From contig NZ_CP091716.1 in the NCBI RefSeq assembly GCF_022009635.1, positions 4,857,501 through 4,921,500 of the forward strand: a DNA stretch of 64,000 bases. Reading direction: 5' to 3'. The position numbers and the translations under genes are program-made. The stretch is from Variovorax paradoxus (GTDB taxonomy: Bacteria; Pseudomonadota; Gammaproteobacteria; Burkholderiales; Burkholderiaceae_C). Of the stretch, positions 17,990-27,379 are shown one piece after another. Within the stretch, counting starts at the first letter, position 1. Each line of letters starts with the position of its first letter. The notes under the pieces were generated by a model. That model was not told the DNA's origin. It saw only the letters and a program-made list of their open reading frames with translations, and made no database searches.

Positions 17990-18714
17990 CGCGGGGCCTG
18001 CAGTTCTTTCCACAAGGTGTCGAATTCGTCCGCGAAGCGGCGCACCAGGGACGGGTCGTTGCTCAGCACCAGGTTCTCCTCGTTGAATTCGCAGGCGCTG
18101 CGCGTCCAGTTGTAGCTGCCGTTGAGCAGCCGCGCACCGTCGAAGATCGCGAACTTGTGATGCATGTGGGCATCGGTGCGGTCCACGGCGACCGGGATGC
18201 CGGCGGCGCGCAACTGGCCGACGTCGCTGCCGCGGTCGAACTCCTTGTCGTTGTCGGAGATGAAGCGCAGCGACACGCCCCGCCTGTGCGCGGCCAGCAC
18301 TTCGGCGGTGATGCGGTCGTCCGACAGCGTGAACACGCACAGGTCGACCGAGCGCCTGGCGGCCCGCAATTGCTGGTTGATGGCCTGCAGGCAGGCGGTG
18401 CCGGGGCTGAAGAAGGCCTGCGAGCGCACCGCCACGTTGTCGGGCGAGCGCCCGGTGTCGATGGCGCGCACCACGCCTTCGAGCCATTTCAGCAAGGCCA
18501 GCTGCTCCGGGTCGGCGGTGCGCGCGCGCACCAGGTCGAAGGCGCGGTTGCGCAACTGGCGCAGGCCATCTTCCGGCGGCGAGGCTTCGCGCAGCGTGTG
18601 CACCAGCACCCGGCGCTCGTCGTCGCTCAGGCGGTCGTCGGCCAGCGTGGCGTCGAGTTGGGCGAGCAGTTCGGGCAACGCCGGCTGCGGATCGGCCACG
18701 GGGTGTGCGGACAT
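17986..18714 (-). CDS. phospholipase D-fold protein with one HKD motif
   Basis: 242 residues. One complete HxK(x4)D motif (HHKFAIFDGARLLNGSYNWT, near 186) with the preceding AINQQLRAARRSVDLCVFTL and RFISDNDKEFDRGSD segments of the PLD nuclease/phospholipase fold. With only one HKD motif it should act as a homodimer, like Nuc or mitochondrial PLD (MitoPLD). The N-terminal 90 residues are helical and family-specific (LPELLAQLDATLADDRLSDD). No signal peptide. Starts one base after the ATPase stop, so co-translated. Cleavage of phospholipids or nucleic acid cannot be distinguished. Confidence 0.85.
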   Translation of the reverse strand: MSAHPVADPQPALPELLAQLDATLADDRLSDDERRVLVHTLREASPPEDGLRQLRNRAFDLVRARTADPEQLALLKWLEGVVRAIDTGRSPDNVAVRSQAFFSPGTACLQAINQQLRAARRSVDLCVFTLSDDRITAEVLAAHRRGVSLRFISDNDKEFDRGSDVGQLRAAGIPVAVDRTDAHMHHKFAIFDGARLLNGSYNWTRSACEFNEENLVLSNDPSLVRRFADEFDTLWKELQAPR

Positions 18715-18715
18715 G

Positions 18716-21700
18716 TCACTCCTCCTTGCCGTTCTTGGGCGTGCGCTTCGGCACGGCCTGGGCAGCCTGCATTTCCGCGGACAGCCGCTTCATGTCGTGC
18801 GTGATCGAGCGGTCGAGCTCCAGGCGGCGCTCAGTCGCCGTCACCAGCGGCAGGATCAGCTCGCGGTAGGTCACGGCGATCTGCAGCATGGCGTCGGCCA
18901 GGCGCTGGCTGTCGCTCGGCCCTTCGGCGGGCGGCACGGGCACCGGCTTGAGCCCGTCGACCGCGCGCGCCACGTCGAGCATGCTGCTGGCAATGCGCTG
19001 GCTGCCGTCCACGTCTGCGCCGCCGAGCTTGCGCTGGCGCACGAACTCCTCGCAGATGACCTGCCAACGCGCGCTCTCTTCCGGCGTGGGGCTGCCGAGC
19101 AGCTGCGCGAGGCGCAGCAGGTTTTCCTCGGCGCCGGTGGTCAGCGTCTGGGCCTCGCCGCGGTAGTGGTCGCGCAGCAGCGCGTCGAGCTCGTCGTCGC
19201 GCATCAACGCGGTGATCTTGCCCGCCAGCTTGGTCATGTTGCGGTAGCTGCCCTGCAGCTTGAACGGCGGCGCGGTGCGGTAGGCCTCCTGCTGCGCGGC
19301 CGACTCGATGTAGGCAAGGTTGACCTTCAGCAAAAGGTCGCGTGCGCGGAAGAGGCGCTGCAGCAGCGTCTTGATCTCTTCCAGCTCGACCGCGCTGTAG
19401 GCATGCGACAGTGCGCTGCTGGGCACCTCGTGTCCCTGCGCCATCTGCACCAGCAACTGCACGTCCTTCGGGTCGCGCGAGGCCAGCGGCATCAGCGTCG
19501 GGTTCGACGTGAGGCTGTTCTCGATGTAGGACAGCGCAAATGCTGCTTCGCGCCCCGAGAGCACGTCGCCCAGGTTGTAGATGTCGGCGCGGTTGGCCAG
19601 CATGTCCGGGATCTTGAACACGTCGCCCGACTCGGTGTACGGGTTGCCCGCCATCACGATGGCGAAGCGCTTGCCCCGCATGTCGTAGCTGCGCGGCTCG
19701 CCGTTCCAAACGCCTTCGATGCGGCGCGTGCCGTCGGCCAGCGCGATGAACTTCTGCAGGAACTCCGGGCTCGTGTGCTGGATGTCGTCGAGGTACAGCA
19801 TCACGTTGCTGCCCATCGCCAGGCCGAGGTTGAGTTTCTCCAGCTCCTGCCGCGCCGCGCTGTTGGGCGCATTGGCGGGGTCGATGGCCGAGACGCCGTG
19901 GCCCAGCGCCGGGCAGTTGATGCGCACGAAGATCAGGCCCAGCCGGTCGGCCACGTATTCCATCAGCGTGGTCTTGCCGTAGCCGGGTGGCGAAATCAGC
20001 AGCAGCAGGCCCATGCGGTCGGTGCGGCTGCCCTCGCCCGCGGAGCCGATCTGCTTGGCCAGGTTGTCGCCGATGATGGGCAGGTAAAGCTCGTCGATCA
20101 GCCGGTTGCGAACGAAGGTCGACAGCGGCTTGGCCTGGAACTGGCTGAGTTTCAGGCGCGCTTTCTCGCGCTCCAGCAGCTCGTGGCGCAGGCTGCCCAG
20201 CGCCTCGAAACCCGGCACCACATGCGTGGCATGGAACAGGAAGCGCCGCCAGAAGTCGTTGAGGTTCAGCGTCATGCGGCCGTCGGCCACGCGCGGATGC
20301 TCCCCGCGCAGCCCCTCGACCGTGCGGTCGAGCGCCACGTTCACGCGCGTGCGCTGCAGCGGCATCGCCAGCACGCTGGCTGCGTCGTCCACCCAGTCGA
20401 TCGACTCGGGTGACTGATGCAGCGCATAGGCATGCACCCAGTCGCGCGCAAGGCGCCAGCGCTCGGCAGGCGGGGCGGCATCGAGGTCCGCCTGCCATGC
20501 ATCGCGGCGACCACCGCGCTCCAGTTCGCGCAGCAGCGTCGCGGCCAGGTCTTCGCCGGCGCCCGACACCACCCAGGTTTCGCCGGCATGCGCCGCCAGC
20601 TCGCGCGCAAGGTATGCCGCCGCCTGCTCGCAAAGCGTGGCGACGCGGCCGTCGTGCGTGTCGCGCTCTTGCTGCGTGGCGTTGCCGGCCAACGGCAGCA
20701 GATCGGGCAGCACGTCGCGCACGAAGTTGTTGAGCGAGCGCGCCGTGTCGGCTTCGAGTTGCTCGAGCGCGTCGCGCCGCCCGAACATCTCGCTCATCTG
20801 CATCGCCGCGCGGGCGCGCCGCAGCAGCGACTCGCGATGCGCGATCAGGTGGCCGTGCTGCCAGTAGAGCAGCGCCAGCGCGCGCTCGGTCGGACCCCAG
20901 GCCAGCAGGCCGGCCTGGTCCTGCATGGCGACCAGCGCACCGAGCAGGCGCAGCGCGTCGTCGTCGTGAATGCCCTTCTGGTAGCCCTCCTGGTAGCGCG
21001 CGGCGGCAAAGCGCCGCACCATCTCCAGCAGTTGCGGATGCTGCGGGTCTTCGGCCAGCAGCGTGCGCACGTCGGTCCAGCTGCGCTCGGCCTTGCCGTC
21101 CAGCAGCGATTCGAGCAATCGGCCCGCCAGGTATTCGGCGCGCGAGAGCTCCGGCGTCTCGGACACGAGCGACTGGTTCCAGTAACCGTGCAGCTCGCGC
21201 AGCCGCTCGTCGTCGACCGGGCTCTGGTAGTCGGTGCCGGTGACCTGGTAGGCCATGCCGTCTTCGCGTGCCACCAGCGTCAGGTCGACCGGCTGGCGGT
21301 GCACCGTGAAGGCATGGCGACCCAGCCGCAGCGTGTCGCCGCCCTCGCTCACCAGCTCGCGTTTGTCGCGCACCGCGCGCAGGGCCTGGTCGCGCGCGGT
21401 CTTCAAGCGCGTGTCCAATTCGTCGGCAGGTACCGCCGCGCCCAGCGTGCGCAGGTCGGCAATCAGCGTGTGCAGCTTGCCGATCATCGGGTCGGCCGCG
21501 AAATAGCTGTGGACCTGCGTCAGCTCACCGAACTGCGCGATGCGGCGCGGAATGCCGTCGAGGATGCGGCCGGCCGCGTCGACCACGCCCTGCGCGCGGC
21601 GCTGGCGGGCATCGACCAGGCTCTGCCGGCGCGCGGAGAGCGCCTCGTACACGTTCTCGCGCTTCTCGGCGATGTCGCGCAGGAAGTCTTCCTGCTCGGC

Positions 21701-23980
21701 GAAGCGGCCTTCGATTTCTTCCAGCTGCGCCAGCAGGCGCGTGAGCGCGTCGTCGCACTTCTCCGGCGTGTCGGCGAACTCCAGCGCGTTTTCCACCGCC
21801 TGGCTGAACAGCTTGAACTGCGCGCCGAACTCGGCCCGCGCCTCGGTCGCGCCAAGCGACTTGCGCCGCGCGCGCGCATCGGCGCGCATGCGGTTGATGT
21901 CAGCGTAGATCAGCGAGATGCGGTCCAGGATCGACGTGCGGATCACAGCGTCGCCGCCCGGCAGGCTGCCGAGCTGTTCGGTCAGCAAATCGAGGCCGGC
22001 CGCCTGTTCGTCGAGCGTGGCGAGAAGCTGGCCCAGCGCCGGCGAGGTCGCCAGGTTCGGCAGCTCGAGCGCCAGCTTGTCCAGTGCCTGGCGCTGACCG
22101 GCGAAGGCCGTGTCGGCCGCCAGGAACTGCATCGCGCGCTCGCCGATGCGCTGCTGCTCGGTGGCCAGCGCTGCGTCCATGGCGGCGATGCGCGGCAGGT
22201 CGGCATAACGCAGTTCCTTGAGCATCTGCAGCGCGCCGCGCCGCTCGCGCAGCCGCGCCAGCGCCTTCACGAAATCGTCAGGGGCACGCCAGATCGTGCT
22301 GGCGATGTCGACCAGCAACGCATGCTGCTCGTCTTCCGCGCGGGCCAGTGCGCGCGCTGTCTCGCGGCGGATGGTATCGACCTTCTCGAACTCGGCCAGC
22401 GTGCTGCGCGCCACCTCGGCGATGCTGCGCAGTTCGCCCATCAGGCCCGCAGCCTCCGGCGCGTCGAGCCAGAAGTAGGCGTCGCTCACGCGGGTGCATT
22501 GGCGGATCAGGTCTTCGTATGCGGCCTTGGTCGGCGCCTGTTCGCGCACCGCGCGGGCGATGCCCATCAGGTCGCTCACCCCGCGCACCAGCTCGGCGTT
22601 GCCGATCTTGCCGAAGAAGCCCGTGGCGGGCGGCTGCGCGCTCACGTGCTCTTCGCTGGCGAACGGGGTTTGCCACAGCTGCATCGGATGCACGCGCGAA
22701 GGCTCCCCCGAGTTGTCGTGGAACACCAGGATGCGGCCGTCGGCAAAGCGCGCGTAGCCGTTGGCGATGATCGGCGTCGCGAGCTTCTTGTCGATCAGGT
22801 TGTAGTTGAAGAGCGCGTAGCGGCCCGGCTTGGGGTCGTAGAAGATGTAGGCCACGTCTTCGCCGTTGGGCGAGCGCAGCATGCGCTTGAAGCGCAGGTT
22901 TTCCACCGTCTCGGCCGGCAGGTCGAAGCGCTTGTGCTCGCCCGACTGCAGGTAGTAGCCGCCCGGGAAGATGATGCCGTGGTCTTCCGGCAGCTGCACG
23001 CACGAGCCGCCGATGGCGTCGATGCGCTCCACCTGCTGCGTGCGGATGTTGAACACCAGGTAGCGCGTGACCTGCTCGCGGTACGGCTTCACGCGCAGGA
23101 GGATCAGCATGCCGAGCTTGGCCCAGGCAATCTCGGCGTCGGTCAGCGACTGGCTCCGGTCTTCCACGGGCTCGCTGTAGATGCCCAGGCCGGTCTCGGT
23201 GTTGTTCTCTATCTTGACGGTGAGGTCGCCGCCCAGCGTCTCGACGAACACCGTGTCCAGCACGTTCACGTGCGGATGCTTGCCGCCCACGTGGTCTTCG
23301 CGCGTGGCCACGGTCCACTCGAAGTCGTGGCTCGCGGGCAAGGCGATGTCGCGCTCGCCCCGGTTGTCGATATAGCTGATGCGGCCATCGCGCTCGATGG
23401 CCCAGCGGAACACGCGCACGTCGGTGATCTGCTGGCCGATCTGGAAAGCCGCGAGCAGCTTGTCCTGCGTCACGCGCAGCTGCACCAGCGTGGCCTGCTT
23501 GTAGTAGGCATACAGCTCACGGAAGTCGGACGCGAAGCGCGCGTCTTCCAGGAACGTACCGGCCAGCGGCACGGGCTGCAGTTCGTCGCTCTCGGCACCG
23601 GCCTCGTCCGGCGACACCAGCCGGTACAGGCCGAACACGTCGCCGACGGCGGTCTCCTTGCGCAGGCCGATGAACACGTTGTAGCCCAGCAGCAGCAGGT
23701 CGCCGATGCGCACCAGGTCGCGCGCCACCGCGTTGTTCTCGGTACGCGCGCGGGTGCGCAGTATCAGGGTCTGGTCGGAGCGGCCGAACTCGGCCAGCCG
23801 CTGCTCGTTGAGCTCCTGCGTCTTCTCCTGCAGGCCCTCGCCCTGTGTTTCCAGCCGCTTCTTCAGCAGCTCGTAGCTGCCGCTGCCGGAGACCAGGGCC
23901 TCGGTCTGGGCCGACGGGTCGGAGGCGGCCGGTTGCGCTGGAGCGCCGGGCGGTGCGCCCGTTTCATCCGTTGGGTGCAT
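18716..23980 (-). CDS. giant AAA ATPase with DUF3686-type N-terminus and coiled coils
   Basis: 1754 residues, the largest gene in the window. Residues 1-40 are Pro/Ala-rich; about 40-480 look like the DUF3686 ('DNA repair ATPase') region (GRSDQTLILRTRARTENNAV, then GDLLLLGYNVFIGL); about 480-900 are largely coiled coil; the AAA module is at about 1320-1480 with Walker A SPPGYGKTTLMEYVADRLG (about 1330), Walker B VMLYLDDIQHTSPEF (about 1395) and the sensor segment FAIVMAGNPYTESG. The 'DNA repair' label in this family is not supported by anything seen here. Sandwiched between a flotillin-like protein and a PLD protein, it more likely remodels a membrane-associated complex, as AAA partners of PspA systems do. 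Confidence 0.8.
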   Translation of the reverse strand: MHPTDETGAPPGAPAQPAASDPSAQTEALVSGSGSYELLKKRLETQGEGLQEKTQELNEQRLAEFGRSDQTLILRTRARTENNAVARDLVRIGDLLLLGYNVFIGLRKETAVGDVFGLYRLVSPDEAGAESDELQPVPLAGTFLEDARFASDFRELYAYYKQATLVQLRVTQDKLLAAFQIGQQITDVRVFRWAIERDGRISYIDNRGERDIALPASHDFEWTVATREDHVGGKHPHVNVLDTVFVETLGGDLTVKIENNTETGLGIYSEPVEDRSQSLTDAEIAWAKLGMLILLRVKPYREQVTRYLVFNIRTQQVERIDAIGGSCVQLPEDHGIIFPGGYYLQSGEHKRFDLPAETVENLRFKRMLRSPNGEDVAYIFYDPKPGRYALFNYNLIDKKLATPIIANGYARFADGRILVFHDNSGEPSRVHPMQLWQTPFASEEHVSAQPPATGFFGKIGNAELVRGVSDLMGIARAVREQAPTKAAYEDLIRQCTRVSDAYFWLDAPEAAGLMGELRSIAEVARSTLAEFEKVDTIRRETARALARAEDEQHALLVDIASTIWRAPDDFVKALARLRERRGALQMLKELRYADLPRIAAMDAALATEQQRIGERAMQFLAADTAFAGQRQALDKLALELPNLATSPALGQLLATLDEQAAGLDLLTEQLGSLPGGDAVIRTSILDRISLIYADINRMRADARARRKSLGATEARAEFGAQFKLFSQAVENALEFADTPEKCDDALTRLLAQLEEIEGRFAEQEDFLRDIAEKRENVYEALSARRQSLVDARQRRAQGVVDAAGRILDGIPRRIAQFGELTQVHSYFAADPMIGKLHTLIADLRTLGAAVPADELDTRLKTARDQALRAVRDKRELVSEGGDTLRLGRHAFTVHRQPVDLTLVAREDGMAYQVTGTDYQSPVDDERLRELHGYWNQSLVSETPELSRAEYLAGRLLESLLDGKAERSWTDVRTLLAEDPQHPQLLEMVRRFAAARYQEGYQKGIHDDDALRLLGALVAMQDQAGLLAWGPTERALALLYWQHGHLIAHRESLLRRARAAMQMSEMFGRRDALEQLEADTARSLNNFVRDVLPDLLPLAGNATQQERDTHDGRVATLCEQAAAYLARELAAHAGETWVVSGAGEDLAATLLRELERGGRRDAWQADLDAAPPAERWRLARDWVHAYALHQSPESIDWVDDAASVLAMPLQRTRVNVALDRTVEGLRGEHPRVADGRMTLNLNDFWRRFLFHATHVVPGFEALGSLRHELLEREKARLKLSQFQAKPLSTFVRNRLIDELYLPIIGDNLAKQIGSAGEGSRTDRMGLLLLISPPGYGKTTLMEYVADRLGLIFVRINCPALGHGVSAIDPANAPNSAARQELEKLNLGLAMGSNVMLYLDDIQHTSPEFLQKFIALADGTRRIEGVWNGEPRSYDMRGKRFAIVMAGNPYTESGDVFKIPDMLANRADIYNLGDVLSGREAAFALSYIENSLTSNPTLMPLASRDPKDVQLLVQMAQGHEVPSSALSHAYSAVELEEIKTLLQRLFRARDLLLKVNLAYIESAAQQEAYRTAPPFKLQGSYRNMTKLAGKITALMRDDELDALLRDHYRGEAQTLTTGAEENLLRLAQLLGSPTPEESARWQVICEEFVRQRKLGGADVDGSQRIASSMLDVARAVDGLKPVPVPPAEGPSDSQRLADAMLQIAVTYRELILPLVTATERRLELDRSITHDMKRLSAEMQAAQAVPKRTPKNGKEE

Positions 23981-24051
23981 AGGTCGGCGCGGTCAGTCCG
24001 CGCGCAGCAGTGACAGCGATTCACTCTGGCGGGAATGGGTCGGGCTCCGGC

Positions 24052-26238
24052 TCATCGCGCGTCTCCGTTCAGCGGACGGAAACTGGAGATCAGGTTGTGC
24101 AGCGCGGCCTTCTGGCTCTCGCTGCCGTCGCTGGAAATCTTCTTCATGAGCGCTGCCACGCTGAGGTTCTGGATTTCGCCCGACGAGCTGCCGAGCGCGC
24201 CGACGATGTCGCGCAGGTCCTTCACCACGTCGCGCTCGCCCGAGAGCTGGTCCTTGAATGCAACCTGCAGCGCATTGCTCTTGGAGATGACGCCGTCGAT
24301 GCCTTTGCCCACCGAGAGCGAGCGCACGAAGCTGTCGAAGTAGTCGCCCTGCCCGCCCACGATGTCGATCTTGGCGTTGGCCAGCGCGGTGCCCAGCACC
24401 TCGGCCTGTTCCTTGGCGATGGCGGTCTGCGCGTCGATGCCCTTGAGGGTCTCGATGTGCGACTTTTCCAGGCGCATGCGGAATTCTTCGTGGTCGCGGG
24501 TCTCGGGGCTCATGGACTTCATGGCCTCGAACTTCTCGTGCAGGCCCTTGGCCTCGGCACCGAAGCGCGCCTCGATGACCTGTGCATCGGCCTGGCCTGA
24601 CTTGAGCGTGGCCTCGGCGTCGGCCGTGCGCACATTGACTTCGGCAAGGCCCAGCTTTTCCTTGCCTGAGGCTTCGGCCTCGAACTTGGCGCGCATGCCG
24701 GCGGCCTCGGCCTGCGAACGGGCCTCGATGACTTGCGCGTCGGCCTGACCTGCCTTGAGGATGGCGTCCGCATCGGCCTGGCGCACATGCACGTCGGCCA
24801 GGCCCAGCTTCTCCTTGCCCGAGGCCTCGGCCTCGAAGCTCGCGAGCTTGGCCTGCGCGGTCGCGATCTCGACCTTGGCGGCCGCCAGGCCCGGCGCCGC
24901 CGTGATGGCTTCCACGCCTTCGGCTTCGCGCTTCTTCGATTCGGCGTCGCGCTCGGCGATCTTGAGCTTGGCGTCGGCCAGCGTGAGCTCTTCCGCCGCC
25001 TTGTGGCGGGCGCGCTTTTCCTGCGTCTCGGCCTGCTTCAGGTCGATGACCATCTTTTCCTCGGCCTGCCCCTCGGCCATGATCACGACCGACTTCTTGG
25101 TGCGCTCGGCCTCGGCCACCACGCGCAGTTCCTTGATGGCTTCTTCCTGCTCGGCCACCGTGCGCTCGACCACGATGCGCTCGCGGATCACGTCGGCAAT
25201 GGCCTTCTTCTGCACTTCGACGGCCTTGTCCTTCTCGATGCGCTGCAGCGTCACTTCCTTCTCGCGGTCGACGATCTCGAGATCGCGTGCGCGGATGACC
25301 TTTTCTTCTTCCACGGCCACGGCGCGCTTGCGGTTGTTCTCGGCCACTTCCTTTTCGCGCTGCACGTTTTCCTGCTGCACCGACACGGACTGTTCGGCCA
25401 CGAGACGCGCTGTTTCGGACTTGGTGCGCTCCTCGGCCTGGATCTTGGCGGTCTCGGCTTCTTCACGGGCACGCACGCTGGCGATCTCGCGCTGCTGGCG
25501 CGCGGTGGCGTCGGCCTGCTGGCGCTCGAGTTCGAGCAGCGCTTCCTGCGTCTCGACGTTCTTCTTCTTGATCTGCATTTCCTCGTTGCGGCGCAGCTCG
25601 TTGGTGCGAACGTGTTCCACGGCCGTCAACTCGGTGATCTTCTTGATGCCCTGCGCATCGAGGATGTTGTTGGAATCCAGTTCCGACAGCGGCGTCTGCT
25701 CGAGGAAGTCGATGGCCGCGTCTTCGAGCACATAGCCCGAGAGGTCGTTGCCGATCTGGCTGATGATCTGGTCGCGAAACCCGTCGCGCGCCTGGTAGAG
25801 GTCGACGAACTCCATCGACTTGCCCACCGTCTTCAGCGCTTCGGAGAACTTGGCGGAGAACAGCTCTTCGAGCGTCTCGTGGTTCGACGCGCGCGCGCAG
25901 CCGATGCCCTGGGCCACCTTCAGCACGTCGTCGGCGGTCTTGTTCACGCGCACGAAGAACTTCACCTTGATGTCCGCGCGGATGTTGTCGCGGCAGATCA
26001 GGCCCTCGTTGCCGGAGCGGTCGATCTCGATGGTCTTGACCGAGATGTCCATCAGCTCGGCCTTGTGGATGATGGGGTACACCATCCGCCCGGTGAAAGT
26101 CACCTCGGGCTCCGCGCGCAGCGTGTTCACGATGAGTGCGTGGCCCTGTTCGATCTTGCGATAGAACTTGGCGAACATCGCGAACAGGCCGAGGATGACC
26201 ACGGCCAGTATGACGATGGCAAAGATGATGGGCTCCAT
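24052..26238 (-). CDS. flotillin / band-7 protein, YqiK-like
   Basis: 728 residues. N-terminal membrane segment IIFAIVILAVVILGLFAMFA (about 4-23), then a band-7/SPFH domain (YRKIEQGHALIVNTL to about 210) and an extremely long Glu/Ala/Lys-rich coiled coil (about 230-640), the flotillin domain. Start ATG 26238 has GGAG seven bases upstream; the open frame upstream is not used. It should oligomerise at the inner membrane and form flotillin-like microdomains. Longer than E. coli YqiK because of two 51-residue tandem repeats in the coiled coil (24532-24837). Its partner YqiJ-like gene lies 76 bases upstream. Confidence 0.9.
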   Translation of the reverse strand: MEPIIFAIVILAVVILGLFAMFAKFYRKIEQGHALIVNTLRAEPEVTFTGRMVYPIIHKAELMDISVKTIEIDRSGNEGLICRDNIRADIKVKFFVRVNKTADDVLKVAQGIGCARASNHETLEELFSAKFSEALKTVGKSMEFVDLYQARDGFRDQIISQIGNDLSGYVLEDAAIDFLEQTPLSELDSNNILDAQGIKKITELTAVEHVRTNELRRNEEMQIKKKNVETQEALLELERQQADATARQQREIASVRAREEAETAKIQAEERTKSETARLVAEQSVSVQQENVQREKEVAENNRKRAVAVEEEKVIRARDLEIVDREKEVTLQRIEKDKAVEVQKKAIADVIRERIVVERTVAEQEEAIKELRVVAEAERTKKSVVIMAEGQAEEKMVIDLKQAETQEKRARHKAAEELTLADAKLKIAERDAESKKREAEGVEAITAAPGLAAAKVEIATAQAKLASFEAEASGKEKLGLADVHVRQADADAILKAGQADAQVIEARSQAEAAGMRAKFEAEASGKEKLGLAEVNVRTADAEATLKSGQADAQVIEARFGAEAKGLHEKFEAMKSMSPETRDHEEFRMRLEKSHIETLKGIDAQTAIAKEQAEVLGTALANAKIDIVGGQGDYFDSFVRSLSVGKGIDGVISKSNALQVAFKDQLSGERDVVKDLRDIVGALGSSSGEIQNLSVAALMKKISSDGSESQKAALHNLISSFRPLNGDAR
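24532..24837 (-). repeat. 153-base tandem duplication inside the flotillin gene
   Basis: Copy 1 encodes 24837-24685 and copy 2 encodes 24684-24532, each 51 residues beginning FEAEASGKEKLGLA and containing GQADAQVIEAR; 39 of 51 residues are identical. A third partial start (FEAM) follows. In-frame, so it lengthens the coiled coil by a set unit. Confidence 0.85.
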
Positions 26239-26314
26239 TTTTTCTCCAGGTGTGCTTTGAGAGCGAAAGAAACAGGTGAAAGGCACGCGGCGCGATGCGG
26301 CGCCGCGAAGGCGC

Positions 26315-26968
26315 TCAGACGGTGGCGTCGTCTTGCGCGGCAATGAGGTAGCGGCCGGCCACCTCGTCGTATTCGAGGATCAGCGCCTGCGAACCGCGCT
26401 TGAGGGAGTTGGGCGCGGTGGCCCAGACGCGGATGTTGAGGCTGGCGCCGCGGCGCGCGACTTCCGCGCGGCCGTCTTTCTCGTTCACCACGCCGGTGAC
26501 GACGCGGCAGAGCTGGCCGACCAGCGCGGCGTTGCTCACGGCCGTGTGGCTCACGAACAAACCGCGCAGCGGACGGATCGCCACCGCGGTGACGGGAATG
26601 GCGATCACGGCGCTGGCTACCAGCAGCACGGTACCGGCCAGCAACTGAAGCGGCAATGTCGGTACCAGCGGCAGCAGCCACTCGCCGCCCAGGCAGCAGA
26701 CCGTCCACGAGACCAGCACCAGCAGGCTCACGGCCACCGAGAACGGAACGCCGTTCAGGCCGAAGGCCACCACGTAGCTCGCAAGATGGCCGACGTCGTT
26801 GGCATCGCCGTCCGCGTGCGTGTGCACGCCGACATCGACATCGAGCCCGCTGTGTTCGATGTCGACCATGCCGAGCATCGCGAGCACCCAGTAGATCACC
26901 ACGACGCCCAGCAGCACCGTGTAGATCGCGGTGGGGTACCCCGTCACCGCTCCCATGAAATCGCCCAT
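26315..26968 (-). CDS. YqiJ-like (OB-fold, DUF1449-type) membrane protein
   Basis: 217 residues with three or four membrane segments (IYTVLLGVVVIYWVLAMLGM; VPFSVAVSLLVLVSWTVCCL; LLAGTVLLVASAVIAIPVTA) and a C-terminal soluble part (about 140-217) that reads as an OB/NfeD-like barrel (LVGQLCRVVTGVVNEKDGRA; LNIRVWATAPNSLKRGSQAL). A His/Asp-rich loop (HTHADGDANDVGH) could bind metal. NfeD-type barrels pair with flotillins, and the flotillin gene is directly downstream. Strong ribosome site GGGAGG before ATG 26968. Confidence 0.85.
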   Translation of the reverse strand: MGDFMGAVTGYPTAIYTVLLGVVVIYWVLAMLGMVDIEHSGLDVDVGVHTHADGDANDVGHLASYVVAFGLNGVPFSVAVSLLVLVSWTVCCLGGEWLLPLVPTLPLQLLAGTVLLVASAVIAIPVTAVAIRPLRGLFVSHTAVSNAALVGQLCRVVTGVVNEKDGRAEVARRGASLNIRVWATAPNSLKRGSQALILEYDEVAGRYLIAAQDDATV

Positions 26969-27002
26969 TGATCCTCCCGCGTGCGGGTTGTTGTTCGTTG
27001 TT

Positions 27003-27377
27003 CTATTTGCGGCCCGGCCTTCCCGTGCCGGTGCTCTTCTTCTCTGTCACTGTGCCAGAGCCAGCCTTGCTGGCGAATGCGATCAGGTCGCGCGTGGCTT
27101 TCTCCTTGATGGCCAGGCGGTCGTCCGTTGCCAGGCCGTAGCGCTTGGCAAGGAATTCGTAGTCGGCCGCGCTCAGCGACACCGTGAGGCGCGGGCGCTT
27201 GGGCTTCGACGTGGTGGCAAGGCCCAGCACCTGCCGGATCTGGTCCGAGGTGGACACATGCTGCTCGAAGGCCGCGGTGCGCACGGCTTCGAGCACGGCC
27301 TCTTCCACGTCGAACGCCACCTGCACGGCGCGTATCGCCTCGTCGGAGCCCTGCCAGCGAACCGGCTTGGCGCGCAT
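27003..27377 (-). CDS. unknown protein with two ribbon-helix-helix-like segments
   Basis: 124 residues, ATG 27377 two bases after the pspA stop. No family name recognised. Two parts each look like a ribbon-helix-helix unit: residues about 18-52 (VQVAFDVEEAVLEAVRTAAF then STSDQIRQVLGL) and about 62-102 (RLTVSLSAADYEFLAKRYGL then IKEKATRDLIAF), a strand followed by two helices. The tail is Lys/Gly/Thr-rich (KKSTGTGRPGRK). If it binds DNA it could be the locus regulator acting on the inverted repeat near the promoter at 28590. That is inference; it may instead be a structural partner of PspA. Confidence 0.65.
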   Translation of the reverse strand: MRAKPVRWQGSDEAIRAVQVAFDVEEAVLEAVRTAAFEQHVSTSDQIRQVLGLATTSKPKRPRLTVSLSAADYEFLAKRYGLATDDRLAIKEKATRDLIAFASKAGSGTVTEKKSTGTGRPGRK

Positions 27378-27379
27378 GC

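Noticed and set aside
18716..23980. Annotation of the giant ATPase as a DNA repair enzyme
   Set aside because: The name comes from family labels; the neighbours are membrane-stress proteins and no nucleic-acid domain is visible.
20417..24013. An uninterrupted frame of almost 1200 codons on the plus strand opposite the AAA ATPase gene
   Set aside because: Very GC-rich third positions keep the antisense frame open; its translation is Arg/Leu/Val-rich with no domain, and it lies wholly opposite a gene with clear Walker motifs.
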